Source: Flavobacteriales bacterium CG18_big_fil_WC_8_21_14_2_50_32_9
GTDB taxonomy: Bacteria > Bacteroidota > Bacteroidia > Flavobacteriales_E > Vicingaceae
DNA: 37,211 bases
Direction of reading: 5' to 3'
Assembly: GCA_002770955.1 (NCBI GenBank)
Contig: PCUH01000074.1
Location: 4,233 to 41,443, forward strand
Within the stretch, counting starts at the first letter, position 1. Every line of letters starts with the position of its first letter. The notes beneath the pieces are model-generated. The model did not search any database. It saw only the letters and a program-made list of their open reading frames with translations, and had not been told where the DNA came from. Positions 1 through 6,880 of the stretch are shown here, piece after piece. The position numbers and the translations under genes were made by a program.

Positions 1-45
1 GTATGAATGTGCGAAGGGCTGTGAGATGCAAAGCGGTTAATCCCT

Positions 46-61
46 TCCGATAATTATCGGA
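46..61. other. 16-bp perfect palindrome
   Basis: TCCGATAATTATCGGA is a perfect palindrome 40 bases beyond the stop codon of the minus-strand GH113-like gene. It could form a hairpin in that transcript, but no T-run follows on the minus strand, so a rho-independent terminator is not supported. It could equally be a binding site for a gene to the left of the window. Nothing else is recognisable in bases 1-101. Confidence 0.35.
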
Positions 62-101
62 TTAGTAATACTCAAATCACTTAGGGCTTGGGTATATTTT
101 A

Positions 102-1118
102 TCATTGATATTTCAGATAAACAGCTTTAATAAGCTTTTCTGCTGGTTTATTTTGAGGAGTATATCTGTTATTGTTTCCTCCTCCTGACTCTTGCTGGTT
201 GGCATGCCATTTCCATACAAAACCTCCAGCAAACCATTTTTCACTCCAAAACTGGTTGAATAAAGATTGAAGAGCCTCCGATTGAAGTGTTAAATTTACT
301 TCCCCTTCTATTTTAGTTGAACTCCAAGGCTCTTTGGTAGCATAATTGACACTTCGATAACCAAACTCTGTAAACAAAATGGGTTTCTGATATTTTTCAG
401 CCAATTTTTTGATATTAATTTTATGATGCTCCCAACCTTTTTCCAACTCAGCAAGTGTAGGGTTTTTGCTATTTGATAGTGGAAAATAAGCATCTATACC
501 TATCATATCTAATTGATTCCAAAAAGTAAGGTGGTTAACCTCATCCCAATTAGCAGCGTAGGTTATTTTTCCTGAATACACGTTACGTATTTTAACAATT
601 AATTTACCCCAATAGTCGGGTTTTTTTTCTACAAATGTTTTCATTTCTGTGCCAATGCAAAATAGTGGAATTTTTAATTTTTCTGCTAGTTGAGCATAAT
701 TTAAAATAAATGCTGCATACGATTTTTCAAGGATAAGCCAATCTTTTTCTGTTTCCATTTCTATAAAACCAGTATATTTCCCATGCCCCACCCAAAGCTG
801 AGGTTTAAGCATAATGCCAAGCCCTTGTTTTTTGAGTTCCAAAGCGTATTGTTCAACCCCTGCATTTGTTTCTCCAAACCATTGCCAACTCAAATTATAT
901 TGAACATCGGGTTGATTCATATCTTTAATAAATCCAAAAGGACTAATCGCTACATAATTGGTATTGATAGCCTTTATGTGAGCAACCTCATCATTATGGA
1001 GTTTTTTGCTCGAAGAAACCAAACTTATTCCATTAATTTTTTGAGATTGACTATGTATTTCACATGATTGCAACTGCAATACAAAAGCAACTATGAAAAA
1101 ACGAAAAATAAACTTCAT
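102..1118 (-). CDS. GH113-like glycoside hydrolase lipoprotein
   Basis: A 338-residue TIM-barrel glycoside hydrolase resembling family GH113 (beta-mannanase type) and the 'glycoside hydrolase TIM-barrel-like' proteins of Bacteroidota. A hydrophobic N-terminus ends in a lipobox (LQSC, Cys19), so it is probably a lipoprotein. GTEM (Glu158) is a candidate acid/base and FTEFGYRS (Glu251) a candidate nucleophile, placed as expected on strands 4 and 7 of clan GH-A enzymes. NWDEV (190-194) and the Trp-rich segment near 300 would line the substrate cleft. The start is an ATG. The gene follows the outer-membrane barrel gene by 8 bp, so the two are probably co-transcribed from the promoter at 2099-2126. 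The substrate is unknown; mannan or another beta-linked glycan is only a family-based guess. Confidence 0.75.
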   Translation of the reverse strand: MKFIFRFFIVAFVLQLQSCEIHSQSQKINGISLVSSSKKLHNDEVAHIKAINTNYVAISPFGFIKDMNQPDVQYNLSWQWFGETNAGVEQYALELKKQGLGIMLKPQLWVGHGKYTGFIEMETEKDWLILEKSYAAFILNYAQLAEKLKIPLFCIGTEMKTFVEKKPDYWGKLIVKIRNVYSGKITYAANWDEVNHLTFWNQLDMIGIDAYFPLSNSKNPTLAELEKGWEHHKINIKKLAEKYQKPILFTEFGYRSVNYATKEPWSSTKIEGEVNLTLQSEALQSLFNQFWSEKWFAGGFVWKWHANQQESGGGNNNRYTPQNKPAEKLIKAVYLKYQ

Positions 1119-1126
1119 CTGTAATT

Positions 1127-2023
1127 TTATAACATTAAATATCTTACACCAAAATTGTAAGATTCCCCCAATCCTGCTCCACGAGCTTGAAAGAAATACG
1201 AATAAGAAGCTTCTAAAGTAATATGATTAAAAACTTGCATTTTAAAACCCAAGCCTGCTAATGTGTATCCCTGAGCAAAATTATTGCCTAAATCAATCAA
1301 TTCAAAATGCTGAAGATAGGTAAGTAACGTATATTTAGAAGTTATAAAATAACTCAAGAATGCACTTACAGGAATACCTAAACTGTTATTTGCATAGCGT
1401 TCTCCAACATTTTGAAATTGGGTAGCATTTTTGGCTTTTCCACCAAAGTTATAGGCAAAATCGATTTCTGTGAAAAGTTGAAACTTCCTTCCTGGAAATG
1501 TTTTATCATAAAACAATCGGTTTTCAAACACATAGCTTCGTTTATCCAAAAAAAATCGGGGTTGATCTTCAAAAATTGGAACAAAGAATGAAGATTGTAC
1601 TGTAAAATTTTTGTTATTTTGAAGGGGTTTCCATTTTAAACTAATAGCAACATTGGTTAATGCTCTGGCAGAGTTGTTTTTGTTATCAATAAATTTTAAA
1701 GGGCTCCATCTATTTTCGCTAATGGTATTGGATTTAAAATTAAAAACAAACCCAAGGTTAGCCGTTGATTTTTTAGAAACACCTGTAAATATTTCAAAAG
1801 TAGAGGTATAAAAATTAGAACGAGGTTCATTAATAATTTCACCATTATCTTCCCTTCGATTTTGAGTATAAAGGCTATTAAATACTTTAATATCCCAATT
1901 CTGATCTTTAATTAATTGTGAAGGCGTAAACTGTTGTAAGGTTGTTTTTTCTTCTTCCTCTTCTTGAGAAAATACTGAAAAAGAAATGATTATAAGAAAA
2001 TTAACGATTATAAGTTTTTTCAT
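1127..2023 (-). CDS. Outer-membrane beta-barrel protein, function unknown
   Basis: A 298-residue protein with a clear signal peptide (MKKLIIVNFLIIISFSVFSQ) followed by a run of five Glu residues. The rest alternates hydrophobic and polar residues in short segments ending in aromatics, and the C-terminus reads YNFGVRYLML, all typical of a small outer-membrane barrel. The frame is open further upstream to a TTG at 2203. The ATG at 2023 is chosen because the signal peptide begins there and the upstream part overlaps the divergent hydrolase gene and two promoters. It is the first gene of a two-gene unit with the GH113-like lipoprotein. No specific family is recognised; a porin or surface-assembly role is possible but unproven. 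Confidence 0.7.
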   Translation of the reverse strand: MKKLIIVNFLIIISFSVFSQEEEEEKTTLQQFTPSQLIKDQNWDIKVFNSLYTQNRREDNGEIINEPRSNFYTSTFEIFTGVSKKSTANLGFVFNFKSNTISENRWSPLKFIDNKNNSARALTNVAISLKWKPLQNNKNFTVQSSFFVPIFEDQPRFFLDKRSYVFENRLFYDKTFPGRKFQLFTEIDFAYNFGGKAKNATQFQNVGERYANNSLGIPVSAFLSYFITSKYTLLTYLQHFELIDLGNNFAQGYTLAGLGFKMQVFNHITLEASYSYFFQARGAGLGESYNFGVRYLML

Positions 2024-2098
2024 CTTAAAATTTAGTAATGTATTCAAATGCTTGAATTTATTTTCATATTTTCGTGAATCCATTATGTAGATTAACAA

Positions 2099-2126
2099 TA
2101 GTCGGATATTCAACGAATTCCTTACG
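2099..2126 (-). promoter_or_regulatory. ECF-type promoter P1 for the barrel/GH113 pair
   Basis: On the minus strand CGTAAG (2126-2121), a 16-nt spacer, then CGACTA (2104-2099). This matches the other five sites in spacing. The -10-like box ends 75 nt upstream of the ATG at 2023. It is back to back with P2: the -35-like boxes lie in a perfect 10-bp inverted repeat AATTCCTTAC/GTAAGGAATT (2116-2125 and 2137-2146). Its first base is C where the others have T. Confidence 0.6.
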
Positions 2127-2135
2127 ATAATAGTA

Positions 2136-2163
2136 TGTAAGGAATTAAAACAAATTACGTCTA
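2136..2163 (+). promoter_or_regulatory. ECF-type promoter P2 for the hydrolase
   Basis: TGTAAG (2136-2141), 16-nt spacer, CGTCTA (2158-2163), 28 nt upstream of the ATG at 2192. It is the divergent partner of P1, with the two -35-like boxes separated by only 9 nt. It probably drives the alpha/beta hydrolase and the GltB-like gene 11 bp behind it. Confidence 0.65.
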
Positions 2164-2191
2164 TCCTCGTGAATGAATACTTTCCAATGAA

Positions 2192-2959
2192 ATGAGTGTA
2201 CAAAAAATTAAATTTTCAAATCAATCAGGACATACATTAGCTGCATTATTAGAATTACCAGATAAACCATTATTGGGTTATGCAGTTTTTGCTCACTGTT
2301 TTACTTGTAATAAAAACCTAACTGCAGTTAGAAATATTGGTAGGGCTTTAACGGATAATGGAATTGCTGTTTTACGATTTGATTTCACAGGATTAGGAGA
2401 AAGTGAAGGAGAATTCGAACACACTAATTTTTCTTCAAATGTGAACGATTTAATTGCTGCAGCTCAATATTTAGAAAAAAACTATGCATCACCAAGTATA
2501 TTAATTGGGCATTCATTAGGTGGAGCGGCTGTTATATTTGCTGCTCAGCACATTAAAAGCGTTAAGGCTGTTGCTACTATTGGAGCACCTTCCAATCCTA
2601 AACATGTAACACATTTGTTTAAATCGAGCATGGAAGAAATTAAAGAAAAAGGAGAGGCATTACTTTCTATTGGAGGTCGTGAGTTTAAAATTCAAAAACA
2701 GTTTTTAGATGATATCAACGAGAAAAACATGAATACTACTGTAAAAGAAATGAATAAAGCATTATTAGTATTACATTCGCCTCAAGATACTACTGTTGGA
2801 ATAGAAAATGCAGCTCAAATTTACCAAGCAGCATGGCATCCTAAAAGTTTTATTTCATTAGACGGAGCAGACCATTTGCTATCCAAAAAAGAGGATTCTA
2901 TTTATGTAGGACAAATGATAGCTAATTGGGCAGTAAGGTATATCAAAATTAAATCATAA
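2192..2959 (+). CDS. Alpha/beta hydrolase (OsmC-linked subfamily, without OsmC)
   Basis: A 255-residue serine hydrolase. The nucleophile elbow is GHSLGG (near residue 108), the acid is probably the Asp of HSPQDTTVG and the base the His of GADHLL near the C-terminus, which completes a triad. The sequence (FAHCFTCNKN, LRFDFTGLGESEG, TNFSSNV) closely resembles the N-terminal half of the bifunctional alpha/beta hydrolase-OsmC proteins of about 400 residues. This protein stops about where the OsmC domain would start, and the next gene is unrelated. No signal peptide is present, so it is cytoplasmic. OsmC domains reduce hydroperoxides, so the association hints at a stress role. Substrate unknown. 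Confidence 0.85.
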   Translation: MSVQKIKFSNQSGHTLAALLELPDKPLLGYAVFAHCFTCNKNLTAVRNIGRALTDNGIAVLRFDFTGLGESEGEFEHTNFSSNVNDLIAAAQYLEKNYASPSILIGHSLGGAAVIFAAQHIKSVKAVATIGAPSNPKHVTHLFKSSMEEIKEKGEALLSIGGREFKIQKQFLDDINEKNMNTTVKEMNKALLVLHSPQDTTVGIENAAQIYQAAWHPKSFISLDGADHLLSKKEDSIYVGQMIANWAVRYIKIKS

Positions 2960-2970
2960 AAAAAAACATC

Positions 2971-4482
2971 GTGAAAGTAAGAGAAATATTTATTACATCA
3001 TCCATTTTAGTTTTAGTAATTATTGGCGGCATTTCCATCGTTTGGAAACCTATTTTATGGAGTCTTATCTTTTTTGGTCCGTTAATTTTATTGGGGTATT
3101 CTGATATCTTTCAAACCAAACACACTCTAAAAAAGAATTTTCCTTTAATAGGTAATTTTAGGTATATGCTCGAAAAAATTAGACCTGAAATTATGCAATA
3201 TTTTGTTGAAACAGATACACAAGGAAGGCCTATCAGCAGAATGTTTCGAGCATTAATTTATCAACGTGCAAAAAATGTTACAGACACTGCTCCCTTTGGA
3301 ACACAAATGGACGTGTATGGTGCTGGTTATGAATGGATGGATCATTCGGTTTATGCCAAAGAAATAAAAGAAACAGATGTCAGAGTTTTAGTGGGTGGAA
3401 AAGATTGTAAACAACCTTATTTGGCAAGTATTTTAAATATTTCAGCCATGAGTTTTGGAGCATTAAGCGAAAATGCGGTGTTAGCAATGAACAAAGGAGC
3501 TAAAATAGGTGGTTTTGCCCACAATACAGGAGAAGGAGGAATTAGCCCATATCATAAAAAACATGGAGGCGATTTAATTTGGCAAGTAGGTACTGGATAT
3601 TTTGGTTGCAGAACAGAAAGTGGAAATTTCTGTCCAGATACGTTTCAGAAGAACTCCATCATTGATGCGGTTAAAATGATAGAAATAAAATTATCGCAAG
3701 GAGCAAAACCAGGGCATGGTGGTATTTTGCCTGCAAGTAAAAACACCGAAGAAATTGCAGCTATTAGGCACGTAAAACCTTTTACAGATGTAAATTCTCC
3801 TCCAAGACACACTGCTTTTAATGATGCTGAAGGTTTAATGCATTTTATAAAACAACTCAGAGATTTATCGGGAGGGAAACCAATTGGGTTTAAACTTTGC
3901 GTAGGGAAAAAGCAAGAATTTATAGATTTTTGTAGCGCTATGGTTGCAACAGGTATTAAACCCGATTTTATTACCGTTGATGGTGGAGAAGGTGGCACAG
4001 GTGCTGCCCCGGTTGAATTTTCAAACTCCTTAGGAATGCCTTTAAGAGATGGGTTGGCTTTTGTAATAGACACACTCAACGCATTTGGATTGAAAGAAGA
4101 AATAAAAGTAATCGCATCAGGTAAAATTCTAACTGGATTTCATATCGTTAGAGCAATAGCATTGGGAGCAGATTTATGCAACAGTGCTAGAGCTATGATG
4201 ATGGCTGTGGGCTGCATTCAAGCACTACAATGCAATACTAATACTTGTCCTGTTGGTGTGGCAACTCAAAATAAAAGCCTAATGAAAGGACTGAATGTAG
4301 AAAATAAATCGCAACGTGTAGCCAATTTTCACAGAAAAACAGTAGCTGCTTTTACTGAACTTATTGCAGCTGCAGGGCTTAATAATCCAAATGAACTTGA
4401 ACGTAAGCATATTAACAGAAGAGTTAGTATGACTACAGTCTTAAAATACAGTGAAATTTATCCTGAAAAGGCAATGAATTAA
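2971..4482 (+). CDS. Membrane-anchored FMN-binding glutamate-synthase-like protein
   Basis: A 503-residue protein matching the stand-alone 'FMN-binding glutamate synthase' family: the FMN/2-oxoglutarate barrel of GltB without the glutaminase domain. Two hydrophobic segments at residues 8-42 anchor it to the membrane. HNTGEGGISPYH, KPGHGGILP and TVDGGEGGTGAAP are barrel motifs of the family. Cys415, Cys421 and Cys426 (C-x5-C-x4-C) match the 3Fe-4S ligands of glutamate synthase. The start codon is GTG at 2971, 11 bp after the hydrolase stop, and no in-frame ATG occurs near it. Real glutamate synthesis is doubtful without a glutaminase domain; a related flavin oxidoreductase role is equally possible. 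Confidence 0.85.
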   Translation: MKVREIFITSSILVLVIIGGISIVWKPILWSLIFFGPLILLGYSDIFQTKHTLKKNFPLIGNFRYMLEKIRPEIMQYFVETDTQGRPISRMFRALIYQRAKNVTDTAPFGTQMDVYGAGYEWMDHSVYAKEIKETDVRVLVGGKDCKQPYLASILNISAMSFGALSENAVLAMNKGAKIGGFAHNTGEGGISPYHKKHGGDLIWQVGTGYFGCRTESGNFCPDTFQKNSIIDAVKMIEIKLSQGAKPGHGGILPASKNTEEIAAIRHVKPFTDVNSPPRHTAFNDAEGLMHFIKQLRDLSGGKPIGFKLCVGKKQEFIDFCSAMVATGIKPDFITVDGGEGGTGAAPVEFSNSLGMPLRDGLAFVIDTLNAFGLKEEIKVIASGKILTGFHIVRAIALGADLCNSARAMMMAVGCIQALQCNTNTCPVGVATQNKSLMKGLNVENKSQRVANFHRKTVAAFTELIAAAGLNNPNELERKHINRRVSMTTVLKYSEIYPEKAMN

Positions 4483-4529
4483 AAAAAAAAGAGTTTACTT
4501 TGAACGTAACTTAAAAAGTTTATTTTTTT

Positions 4530-5687
4530 ATGTCCTATTCCTCTCCAATATTAATTGTCGCAGAAGACTATGTGTTTGACTTATTTAAAAAATCAACCAA
4601 TTCAAAACTTATTTATCACAATTTTAAACATACATCTAATGTGGTTAAAAATGTACATGAAATTGGAACAGCCGAAAAATTAACAGAAGAGGAATTAGAA
4701 ATAGTATTGTTGGCTGCTTGGTTTCATGATGTGGGTTACATTACCTCCTGCGATAATCATGAAGAATTAAGTGCAAAATTGGCATCTGATTTTTTAATGA
4801 ATCAAAAGTATGACACACAAAAAATTGGGGTGATAAAAAACTGTATTTTAGCTACAAAACTAAAAACAGAACCCAATAATCATTTAGAAGAAATAATTTG
4901 CGATGCTGACACCAAAAATGTTGGTAGTAATTCCTACTACGAACATTCGTTTTTGTTACGAACAGAATGTGAATGTGTTAAACATATTATTTTGGAAGAA
5001 CAAGAATGGTTAGAAAAAGAAATTGAATTTCTAAACCGACATAAGTTTTATACTAAATATGCTTTTTTAAATTTAATTGAAACAAAAATTAAAAACCTTA
5101 TACAAAGACAAGAGGAATTAGATAAACTTATTCGTAAGAAAAACAAGCCTGACATACCCGAAAAAGGCATCGAAACCATGTTTAGAACAGCACTTAAAAA
5201 CCACATGGAATTAAGTGCTATGGCAGATAATAAGGCTAATATAATGCTGAGTATTAATGCATTAATAATATCTATTGTTATATCAGCTTTGGTTTCAAAA
5301 TTTGATAAACATCCAGAATTGGTTTTTCCAACGGTTTTATTGTTAATTATTTGTTTAACAGCCATTGTGTTGGCAACCCTTTCTACAAAACCAAAAATTA
5401 CTTCAGGTAAATTTACTACACAAGATGTAAAAGAACAGAAAGCCAATTTGTTGTTTTTTGGCAATTTTCACAAAATGCAACTCCATAATTACGAATGGGG
5501 AATGAAAGAAATAATGAAAGACAGTAACTATTTATATTCTTCATTAATAAGAGATTTATATTTTTTAGGCGTTGTGTTGGCAAAAAAATATACCTATTTA
5601 AGATGGTGTTATATGGTGTTTATGTATGGGATGATACTTGCTGTATTAGTGTTTGCGTTCATCATCATAACTACTGAGCATATTTAA
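4530..5687 (+). CDS. HD-domain protein with PycTM (DUF5706) membrane module
   Basis: A 385-residue two-part protein. Residues 1-190 form an HD-type phosphohydrolase domain: His30, His66-Asp67 in WFHDVGY, and DADTKN (125-130) as the distal metal Asp region. Residues 212-385 match the PycTM/DUF5706 module found in Pycsar antiphage effectors: NHMELSAMADNKANIMLSIN (224-243), followed by predicted membrane segments at about 238-256, 266-284 and 362-381. In Pycsar systems a cyclic pyrimidine nucleotide made by a class III cyclase activates a PycTM effector that damages the membrane. HD-PycTM fusions also occur as ordinary chromosomal genes in Bacteroidota, so a defence role is inference. The stop lies 4 bp from that of the convergent cyclase-like gene. 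Confidence 0.8.
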   Translation: MSYSSPILIVAEDYVFDLFKKSTNSKLIYHNFKHTSNVVKNVHEIGTAEKLTEEELEIVLLAAWFHDVGYITSCDNHEELSAKLASDFLMNQKYDTQKIGVIKNCILATKLKTEPNNHLEEIICDADTKNVGSNSYYEHSFLLRTECECVKHIILEEQEWLEKEIEFLNRHKFYTKYAFLNLIETKIKNLIQRQEELDKLIRKKNKPDIPEKGIETMFRTALKNHMELSAMADNKANIMLSINALIISIVISALVSKFDKHPELVFPTVLLLIICLTAIVLATLSTKPKITSGKFTTQDVKEQKANLLFFGNFHKMQLHNYEWGMKEIMKDSNYLYSSLIRDLYFLGVVLAKKYTYLRWCYMVFMYGMILAVLVFAFIIITTEHI

Positions 5688-5691
5688 TCAT

Positions 5692-6843
5692 CTAAATATT
5701 ACCTTTTTCAAGAATTCGTTTAAAGTTTTTTAACGATTTTGAGAATGATTTCCGCATCATTTCTTTAAAAAAAAGCCTGTTAATAAATGAATTATTAAAA
5801 AATATATCTAATGATAATTTAACCTCGTTTTCGTTGTATGGTTCAAGGGTAAAAACTTGACTGGAAGAGGGTAAGAAACCACTTCCTATTACACTTTCGG
5901 CATAAATAATTTTAGTATCGATTACTTTATTTTCGGTAGTTACAATGTTAAGTGTGTTAAAAGGTAAAATACATTCGTGTTCTGTACCAACTCGTGGAAT
6001 TTTAGATTTATCGTATTTCACTTCTTTTATACCTACTATCCATTCTTTTTTTCTTTCTAAACTAATAAGCATTTGATAAGCGGCTTTTAATGAAGTATTG
6101 ATGGTTATTTCTAGTTCAATGTTTGGATGGTTTAATTGAAGCTTTTTTCGTTCGGGAAGATTAGGCACCTTGGCTAATAATTCCTTTAAGTAAGCGTAAG
6201 AATAATTTATCACTCCAACATCAGAATAAGTAGAATTGCCTTTTGCGAATGTAAGCCAGTTTTGTGCTTCATTAACAGCTTTTGAAAAAGTATTTTCGGT
6301 AATAAGTAAATATTCGTGTACTTCTAAATTATTTTTCATCAGTTTGTGTGCAGTAGTAACTTCGGGGCCCATTAATTGCAGGTGTCCTAGAATTTTTCGT
6401 TCAATCACATTTCCATAATGTACTACAAACTTTAGGGTTAAATTTGGTGTATGGGTGCAAGAACCACAATCACAAATCCGATCTCTTTCATATAATTTTA
6501 TATGTTGATGAAATGCTATAAACATCTTTTCACATTGCATATAAATATCTTTAATAGAAGGTTTTTCTCCAACTCGATAAAAAAATACAGCATCACCTTC
6601 AATTTCGGCAACTTTTAATCCTAAGGAGTTATTGTTGATAATAATTTCCAATAGTTCAGCCACAATGTGTGTTCCGTGTATAATTTCAGTATCATTTACA
6701 AAACGAGTAAACCCACTAATATCAGGAATAAACAGTAAGGTTTTTTTTAAAATATCGTCCGTTTGCAAAATAGGTTCATTTAGAATAACAATATTACTAA
6801 TTTTATCATTATTTTTTTTAGTGTTTCGATAAGATTCTTTCAA
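5692..6843 (-). CDS. DUF2652 class III cyclase-like protein with SRPBCC tail
   Basis: A 383-residue protein. Residues 34-200 resemble a class III nucleotidyl cyclase: FIPDISGFTRF carries metal-binding Asp41, and AEIEGDAVFF carries Asp84. The base-selecting Lys of adenylate cyclases is replaced by Glu80, as in guanylate cyclases. In MGPEVTTAHKLM the transition-state Asn and Arg are replaced by Thr163 and Lys167, so activity is uncertain. A CDCGSC cluster (124-129) sits in the middle. Residues from about 237 to the end look like a START/SRPBCC-type lipid-binding domain. No in-frame ATG precedes the domain; the start is probably TTG at 6843, or the later TTG near residue 26. Only 37 bp separate it from divergent ppk1. 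Confidence 0.7.
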   Translation of the reverse strand: MKESYRNTKKNNDKISNIVILNEPILQTDDILKKTLLFIPDISGFTRFVNDTEIIHGTHIVAELLEIIINNNSLGLKVAEIEGDAVFFYRVGEKPSIKDIYMQCEKMFIAFHQHIKLYERDRICDCGSCTHTPNLTLKFVVHYGNVIERKILGHLQLMGPEVTTAHKLMKNNLEVHEYLLITENTFSKAVNEAQNWLTFAKGNSTYSDVGVINYSYAYLKELLAKVPNLPERKKLQLNHPNIELEITINTSLKAAYQMLISLERKKEWIVGIKEVKYDKSKIPRVGTEHECILPFNTLNIVTTENKVIDTKIIYAESVIGSGFLPSSSQVFTLEPYNENEVKLSLDIFFNNSFINRLFFKEMMRKSFSKSLKNFKRILEKGNI

Positions 6844-6880
6844 AAATAAACGGTTATTTAGTGTATTAATAAAAAGAGAT

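Noticed and set aside
46..61. Palindrome as terminator of the GH113-like gene
   Set aside because: No T-run follows on the minus strand.
2024..2203. N-terminal extension of the barrel protein to a TTG at 2203
   Set aside because: It would place 60 residues before a clear signal peptide and overlap both promoters and the divergent gene.
3645..4079. 144-codon antisense frame within the GltB-like gene
   Set aside because: It is the shadow of a well-supported gene with conserved motifs on the other strand.
6734..6761. A seventh site, AGTAAG-N16-CGTCCG, on the plus strand 120 bp before ppk1
   Set aside because: It lies inside the DUF2652 coding region, its -10 box lacks the TA found in all six others, and its first base differs. 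Coincidence in a T-rich stretch is likely.
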